A stretch of 64,000 nt of DNA, taken from assembly GCF_904849725.1 (NCBI RefSeq), contig NC_058524.1:509252263-509316262 (forward strand), written 5' to 3'. This DNA comes from Hordeum vulgare subsp. vulgare. Its lineage: Eukaryota > Streptophyta > Magnoliopsida > Poales > Poaceae. Each line of letters begins with the position of its first letter. The first letter of the stretch is position 1. The translations under genes were made by a program, and so were the position numbers. Below are positions 58,030 through 64,000 of this stretch, in pieces. The notes under the pieces were generated by a model. The model saw only the letters and a program-made list of their open reading frames with translations. It was not told the DNA's origin and did not search any database.

Positions 58030-58159
58030 CCAGTACCTCCCTTTTATTTTTTCCCTTGTCCTCTACATTTATTTTTCCTTTGTTATTCACCACCTTGCAG
58101 CCTTGTTCTTCGTAGCTAGGTACTTATTTTTCTTGTGCACTTAGATGTATGTTCATTTG

Positions 58160-58620
58160 TTGGTGGCTTGTGAATAAGTGGTGATGCACTTGTGTGTGTG
58201 AATATGCACTTAGTAGAGTTGTAGATGCATGTGCTTATAGTCTTGTGCTTATCACTTCAGTTGAGATTGGCATTTTATCCCCTTGCTTGTGTTGTATAGT
58301 AGTGGAAGGTGACGTGGTGTATGTTTGGGTGCTTGTGAGAGGTGCATGTGTGTGTGTGCATACACATGAGGTTAGTCACACATGGGTGTGTGTGTATGGT
58401 GATGCTTCCTAGTAGATGATCTTATGTAGGTGGCTTGTGTTTATGCTTGTGTGACTAGTAAGAGGTGGCAGTAGGTGATGTGCATGTGTGTGTGTGTTGC
58501 ACACACATGAGGTGTTGCTAGTGTAGGTATGCATGTGTGTGTGATTGCCATATGCATGTGTTAGCATTCTTTGTGTTGCTAGCATGTGTAGGTGGTGTGG
58601 GTTTCTACTAGATGACATGC
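58160..58620. repeat. TG/CA-rich tract
   Basis: Repeated GTGTGTGTG and GCATGTGTGTG runs separated by short unique pieces, within the giant LTR. No gene. Confidence 0.75.
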
Positions 58621-60092
58621 ATATGAGTTGATGATATGCATGTGGTGAAAATAGCCCCACTTGGCAACACTTGTGCTCCTCCTCATGTGCATATGAAAGA
58701 GGGCATGAGGTGTGTGTAAGATATATGTGGTAGTAGTAGTGATTGTGGTGTTGTTGGGCATGACACAAGACATGGGGTCCAAACCCTCATGTCTATATTG
58801 TCTTTATTCACATGAGCATAGCTATGAGATATTTGATCTAGTGAAAGTGCATAAAATGTTGCACTATTCACTTTGTAGGATTCTATGTAGTATTTCCTTC
58901 CTAGTTTGAGCTCACTTGTTCCAAGCAAGTGCATTTGTTTTATATATGATTTTGGGGTAGAAAGATCCCAGGATTCCATTGGTGAAATCATTTTTGCCTT
59001 TGGAACATTTTCTGAAAAAGTCATATTTACATTTTCTTCTAAGTTTAGAGCTTGGTCCCATGGCTTGTGAAGTGCTCTTGTATTTGTTTCTTGGTTGTGG
59101 TAGTAGAGGGCAACCCCCTCTACCACATGTTGGTTTCAATTCATGATTTGGAATCCATGTGTGCAAGTTGTGCCCATCCAAAGTAGGCTTGGGGCTGAAA
59201 TTCCAGATTAGTGAAAAAACCTGAGATTTTCACAAAGTCTGAGAATCTGGTTATATTTTTCTTCCTCTGTTGATGAGGTTGTGCTGGTCATTAAGTTGGG
59301 ATCTAGCCTTAGTTTAGTGCTAGGAATTTGGACCTGATATGTTTGTGAATCTCCCTGTCAAATTTCATCTCATTTGGAGTCCTCTAGGTTGTGTTTTGGC
59401 TGCTGTCAAAAAGCTTCAGAGCAAAGACAGAAAGTCAGGTGCAGTAATTTTCACAAAGTCCCTGAGGTCTGATGGTTTTGGGAAAGCTTGCAGCCTTGTG
59501 TCTTCCTGTGTTTAATTACTTTTGGCGTGATTCTTGCTTGTGCTTGTAGTATTCTTGGTTGGCTACAGCCACATATATTATTTGTCACATTTGGAGGGCT
59601 GTAGCTATGTTGCATGTAGCTCACAAAGTGCTAAGATGCAGTTTATGGCAGATTATGTAGTTTTGCCATTTTGATGATTATGAGGGCTTAGTTGATGTTG
59701 TGGTGTTCTTCCTTGCTCCAATCCATTCATGTTGGGTTGTTATATGTCTTGGCAACCTAGGAAGACCAGATTTGTGCCATTTGAGTGTGTGGTGAAGATT
59801 TTGACACGTAGGGCTTCATATCTTGTTTCGTTGATTCCCGATGATCCGTAGCTCCGCTTGTAATGTTCTTTATATGGTTCTGCATCGTTTTCACGATACG
59901 CATCTGATCATGTCATTCTCATGCATGTCAAAATAGCTTAGGGTACAGTTCTGTCCAGAAACTTGTATTAGCTTCTTTTGCTTGTGCTAGTGATAGAAAT
60001 AGTGATGCATGCTCATTGTTCATCTCATGCATCATGTGCTTGTTGCATCTTGAGGTGCTGTTGTTCATTGGATGTTATTCTTATGTTGGGTA

Positions 60093-60191
60093 GCACCGGG
60101 ATCGGAAAACGAGTACGTGGATTCGGGAGAGTACGTGCAGGACGAACAAGAACCATTCCAAGCTGAGGATATCACATGCAAGATGATATGA
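60093..60191 (+). other. Exon-like acidic block 1 in the giant LTR
   Basis: After an AG acceptor (TTGGGTAG at 60086-60093) an open frame gives PGSENEYVDSGEYVQDEQEP and FQAEDITCKMI, then TGA at 60189-60191. It is strongly acidic. A comparable block (SECEDPFDYAGSSA, DLRQDDYF) lies in the related LTR at about 49606-49720. Confidence 0.4.
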
Positions 60192-61437
60192 CCTTGATTC
60201 CATCTCTAGACTTGTTATGCTAGATTACGTTCCCATGTCAAATTGCTCGCTACCTAGCACTGAAATATTGCCTCCTGAAATGCCATGAAACCAAACACTA
60301 TCCCTTCCTAGCAAAACTTGAATGGCTAAGTAGGCTTTGCTCAGCTACTAATGTTAGCATTGCTAGATGCAGGTGCTTTGACTCATGTGATAACATGGGC
60401 TTGATATCATTATCTTAAATTTTGTTATCACATTAATGCACCTATATACTTGGTAAAAGATGGAAGGCCTAGCCTTTTGCCGGGTGCTTTGTTCCGTTAT
60501 TGCCGCCTTTGTTACCGGTTACCGGTGTTTGATTCCATGATGATCGCTCCTAACACGTTCGGGGTTGTTATGGGGACCCCCTCGATAAATCGCGTAGTGC
60601 TAAGGCTTGTCCGGTAGGACCCAACATTGGTGTTAATTTGCTAATCACTTAATAATTAACTGCATAGGGAATAGCTACCCCGAGGAATTTAATCAACAAC
60701 CTGGGCCAGTGCTCCTCATGAGTGTTGGTCCAACATGGACAGACTCCGGGGGTCACCACAGGGAAACTTGAGGTTTGGATCCTGTAGGCTTTTCCATCCG
60801 TCGTGTCCTGAGACTGAGATACGCGGCTCTTATCGGGGTCGTCGACACGACGGGAGGTCCTGCTAGTCTTGCCTTACCTTAGCGGTATATGTTGCGTATA
60901 GGAATCCCAGTGAAGCTTTGGTTTTCCCCAAAGTTGAGGTTTTCCTCTAAGGAATCCGACGAGATCACGAGATTCGTGAAAGAGGATTACTTTGCGGCCT
61001 GTGTATGTTTGTGATGGACTAGTTGGAGCACCCCTGCAGGGTTTAATCTTTCGGAAAGCCGTGCCCGCGGTTATGTGGCAACTTGGAATATTTTGTTAAC
61101 ATCCGGTATTAGATAACTTAAGCTTAAGCTAATAAAATTGCCAACTGTGTGCGTAACCGTGACTATCCCCTCGAAGATCTCTCTTCGATCGGGAACACGG
61201 TGGGGTTATGAATGACGTAGGTAGGTGTTCAGGATCACATAGTGATCAAGTATTCACGACCGCTAGTATAGTCCACTCTCATTCATGTTCTACGTAAGTT
61301 AGCCACTAAATCAAGCTTAGCATGCTGCAACCTTAAACACATCACCTTATCAAACCTAATAACTTGACTAGTTCTGGCACCAAGGTCTTTGATTGCTGAG
61401 TCCCCGTGGCTCACGGATTCCTCCAAAATCCCAACAG

Positions 61438-61538
61438 GTTCAGGTACCCCAGAGACAGATGATCCCGACGGCACTCAGCTGGCGTGGCAGTATGACGAGG
61501 AGACAGACCGTCTTTACGTGAACTATCCAGAAGATTGA
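61438..61538 (+). other. Exon-like acidic block 2 in the giant LTR
   Basis: After the acceptor CCCAACAG, an open frame reads GSGTPETDDPDGTQLAWQYD and EETDRLYVNYPED, then TGA at 61536-61538. The function is unknown. Being short and acidic with a fixed stop, it looks like a terminal exon. Confidence 0.4.
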
Positions 61539-61792
61539 GGCGTGGTCGTGATCGTGAGCCTGCAGGCAGGGTAGCATAGCCTTTCTAGGTTTTGTAGTCC
61601 GTAGCGGAACTACCTTGGTTGTATGTGTGATGTACTCTGAGATATTTATGAGAAGGCAATTGAATCCCTGATTGTCTATCTTTATTATTATGTATGTGAT
61701 GTGTTACCTGTTTGCAAAACGCTTAGATGCGCTTCTTTCCTATTCGGGGCCTCGATCCCGAGATCGGAAAGGACCGCATCTTGGTCGTTACA

Positions 61793-62000
61793 TTGCACCA
61801 GTCCATAAATGGATCGGTGGAGCTTACATACTTTGTTAGCATTCTTTGGATCGACAAAACCTTCGGGTTGCATCATATACAACTCTTCCTTAAGAAAACC
61901 ATTAAGGAACGCCGTTCTGACATCCATCTGCCAGATTTCATAATCAAAAAATGCAGCTATTGCTAACATGATTCGGACGGACTTAAGCATCGCTACCGGT
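61793..62000 (-). pseudogene. Copia RT N-terminal part
   Basis: KSVRIMLAIAAFFDYEIWQM, DVRTAFLNGFLKEELYMMQP, EGFVDPKNANKVCKLHRSIY and GLVQ, then the giant LTR. VRTAFLNG carries the first RT Asp region. The frame breaks upstream at about 62016 (TAG in the ETFSPV region). Confidence 0.88.
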
Positions 62001-62698
62001 GAGAATGTCTCATCCTAGTCAACTCCTTGAACTTCTAAAAAACACTTTGCCACAAGTCGAGCTTTATAAACGGTCACATTACCGTCCGCGTCCATCTTCT
62101 TCTTAAAGAACTATTTGTTCTTAATAGCCTTGCGACCTTCAGGTAATACTTCCAAAGTCCACACTTTGTTTTCATACATAGATCCTATCTCGGACTTCAT
62201 GGCCTCTAACCATTTGTTGGAATCCGGGCCTACCATTGCTTCTTCATAATTCACAGGCTCATTGTTGTCTAACAACATGATAGATAAGACATGATTGTCC
62301 TACCACTGAGGAGCAGTACGTGATCTTCTCGACCTGCGAGGTCCGATAGTAACTTGATCCGAAGCTTCATGATCATCATCATTAACTTCCTCCTCAACCG
62401 GTGTTGCTTCGACAGAGATTTCCCTCTGCTCTCCACCACCATCTAGAGGGAGCAGAGGTTCCAAAACCTCATCAAGTTCTATCTTCCTCCCACTCAATTC
62501 TTTCGAGAGAAACTCTTTCTCAAGAAAAGCTTCGTTCTTAGCAACAAACACTTTGCCCTCGGATCTGAGATAGAAGGTGTACCCAACTGTCTCTTTTGGG
62601 TAACCTATGAAGACGCACTTTTCCGCTTTGGGTTCGACCTTTTGAGGCTAAAGCTTTTTGACATAAGCATCGCATCCCCAAACTTTATGAAACGACAA
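62001..62698 (-). pseudogene. Copia integrase-RT linker, frame-broken
   Basis: An open segment at 62300-62551 (ELSGRKIELDEVLEPLL, ASDQVTIGPRRSRRSRTAP), then degenerate RT N-terminus (GPDSNKW-like) at 62150-62290. Stops separate it from the neighbours. Confidence 0.75.
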
Positions 62699-63577
62699 CT
62701 ACGGCTTCTTGCCATACCATGGCTCATGTGGTGTCGTCTCAATGGATTTTGATGGTGGTGCCCTATTTAAAGTGAACGCATCTTTCTCTAATGCATAGCC
62801 CCAAAACAATAATGGCAAATTGGTAAGAGACATCATAGATTGCACCATATCTAATAAAGTATGATTACGACGTTCGGACACACCATTACGCTGTGGTGTT
62901 CCAGGCGGTGTCAACTGTGAAACAATTCCACATTGTCTTAAGTGAGCACCAAACTCGAAACTCGGATATTCGCCCCCTCGATCAGATCGTAGGAACTTAA
63001 TCTTCTTGCTACGATGATTTTCAACTTCACTCTGAAATTGCTTGAACTTTTCAAATGTTTCAGACTTGTGCTTCATAAAGTAGATATATCCATACCTACT
63101 CAAATCATCAGTGAAGGTGAGAAAATAATGACATCCGCCGCGCGCCTCCACACTCATTGGACTGCACACATCAATATGTATGATCTCCAACAAGCCACTT
63201 GCACGCTCCATTGTTCCGGAGAAAGGAGTCTTAGTCATCTTGACCATGAGGCATGGTTCGCACGTGTCAAGTGATTCAAAATCAAGTGACTCCAAAAGTC
63301 CATCAGCATTGAGTTTCTTCATGCGCTTTACACCAATATGACCTAAGCGGCAGTGCCACAAAAAGGTGGCGCTATCATTGTTAACTCTACATCTTTTGGT
63401 CTCAATGTCATGGATATGTGTGTCATCACAATCAAGATTTAATATGAACAAACCACTCACATTGGGTGCATGACCATAAAAGATATTACTCATAAAAATA
63501 GAACAACCATTATTCTCTAACTTAAACGAGTAACCGTCTCGCAATAAAGAAGATCCATATATTCTTAATGCATACAC
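62699..63577 (-). pseudogene. INT: Copia integrase, well preserved
   Basis: A 292-residue open frame. GAG-pre-integrase and HHCC zinc site: H75, H80 (HCRLGH), C106 and C109 (CEPC). Catalytic triad by position: D136 (IHIDVCSPM), D199 (LRSDRGGEY) and E235 (RNGVSER), with 35 residues between the last two (D35E). It then reads LLFWGYALEKDAFTLNRAPP and ends at YGKKP. All catalytic residues are present, but the frame stops before the C-terminal GKKPxLxFLKVWGC motif. It would insert the cDNA into the host chromosome. Stops on both sides mark the element as defective. Confidence 0.92.
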
Positions 63578-63607
63578 TAAATAACAATTATTTAAGTTCC
63601 TAACTAA

Positions 63608-63859
63608 TCACGATGGTAACTGAAGTGAGACCGTGCCGATGGCGATTGCATCAACCTTGGAACCATTTCCCACGCGCATTGTCACTTCATCCTTTGCCAA
63701 CCTTCGTTTATTGCGCAATTCCTGCTTCGAGTTGCAAATATGAGCAACATAACCGGTATCAAATACCCAGGCACTACTACGAGAGTTGGTTAGGCACACA
63801 TCAATAACATGTATATCACATATACGTGGTTTGGCGTTGGTAGCCTTCTTATCAGCCAA
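63608..63859 (-). pseudogene. Copia protease and gag end
   Basis: CDIHVIDVCLTNSRSS, then the protease signature WVFDTGYVAHICN (usual DTGSVAH), ELRNKRRLAKDEVTMRVGNG and a stop after LQLPS. The frame enters from gag on the right. Confidence 0.88.
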
Positions 63860-64000
63860 ATACTTTGGGCAGACGCGCTTCTAGTGACCCATCCCCTTGC
63901 AATAATAGCACTCAGTTTCCGGCTTAGGTCCAGCCTTGGGTTTCTTCACCGGAGGGGCAACAGCTTTGCCGCTCTTCTTGGAGTTACCCTTCTTGCCTTT
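63860..64000 (-). pseudogene. gag: Copia gag C-terminus with zinc knuckle
   Basis: A Lys-rich stretch (KKGNSKKSGKAVAPPV), then CYYCKGMGH, a stop, KRVCPKYLADKK. The CCHC knuckle is interrupted by a TAG at 63881-63883. The gene continues past the right edge. Confidence 0.85.

Larger units (their letters stand above)
56274..61792 (+). mobile_element. Giant 5.5-kb solo LTR, Sukkula/LARD-like
   Basis: The block starts TGTAGTGCCCCAAGTG and ends CTTGGTCGTTACA, with a perfect TTGCA duplication at 56269-56273 and 61793-61797. No direct terminal repeats are visible inside, so it is best read as one solo LTR of a large-LTR family. It interrupts a copia RT frame, which confirms the edges. Contents: a TATA-like box near 57124, two tRNA-like A/B-box modules (57800-58029), a TG/CA-rich tract (58160-58620) and two acidic exon-like blocks near the 3' end. 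The 3' portion is related to the truncated LTR at 46905-49997. Sukkula is named for the LTR size only. Confidence 0.85.
61793..64000 (-). mobile_element. Second-family copia internal domain, cut by the right window edge
   Basis: From right to left: gag knuckle, protease, integrase, linker and RT of a minus-strand copia. The 5' LTR lies beyond 64000 and the 3' end is lost at 56053. The giant solo LTR splits its RT. Sequence is closest to the copia at 21731-30525. Confidence 0.9.

Overview
The window is repetitive intergenic DNA from a grass of the wheat/barley tribe (Triticeae). It is built almost entirely from nested LTR retrotransposons, solo LTRs and Stowaway-type MITEs, with small decayed gene fragments between them. 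The diagnosis rests on BARE/Angela-type copia LTRs (TGTTGGAAATATGCCC...CCCCAACA), a gypsy LTR starting TGATACGTCT, TA-flanked MITEs starting CTCCCTC, and visible 5-bp target-site duplications (TSDs). I see no intact host gene, no CRISPR array and no rRNA. Family names are from recognition and were not checked by search.

Layout. 2-1740: plus-strand multi-exon gene-like remnant. 1741-11799: gypsy element (LTRs of 1601 bp each, TSD GGGAC) with only gag and protease, carrying a BARE/Angela solo LTR at 7465-9274 (TSD GCTCT). 11805-12468, 21410-21730 and 30526-30817: three pieces of one minus-strand ORF, split by the gypsy element and two minus-strand copia elements (12469-21409 and 21731-30525). 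31287-31819: a polypurine tract and LTR start, so the minus-strand ORF looks like an antisense ORF of an older gypsy element. 31820-32622: repeat unit A. 32623-43006: solo LTR of the second copia family (TSD GTTGC), itself split by a full copia at 33697-42306 (TSD CCACC). 43012-53249: a locally duplicated low-copy region (units A-D) with beta-glucosidase (GH1) exon fragments, other gene scraps, MITEs, degenerate AT-rich arrays and a truncated large LTR (46905-49997). 53250-55910: a copia LTR fragment and a solo LTR. 56053-64000: a minus-strand copia running off the right edge, split by a 5.5-kb solo LTR at 56274-61792 (TSD TTGCA).

How the parts act together. Nothing here looks autonomous. The gypsy element lacks any recognisable reverse transcriptase. 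The two BARE/Angela-type full copies share a damaged RT active site and a gag frameshift, which suggests mobilisation in trans. The second copia family is better preserved (CCHC knuckle, HHCC and DDE integrase, YVDD RT), but each copy has stops or frameshifts. Insertion order can be read from the nesting: old antisense-ORF element, then copia and gypsy insertions, then solo LTR formation and MITE insertions.
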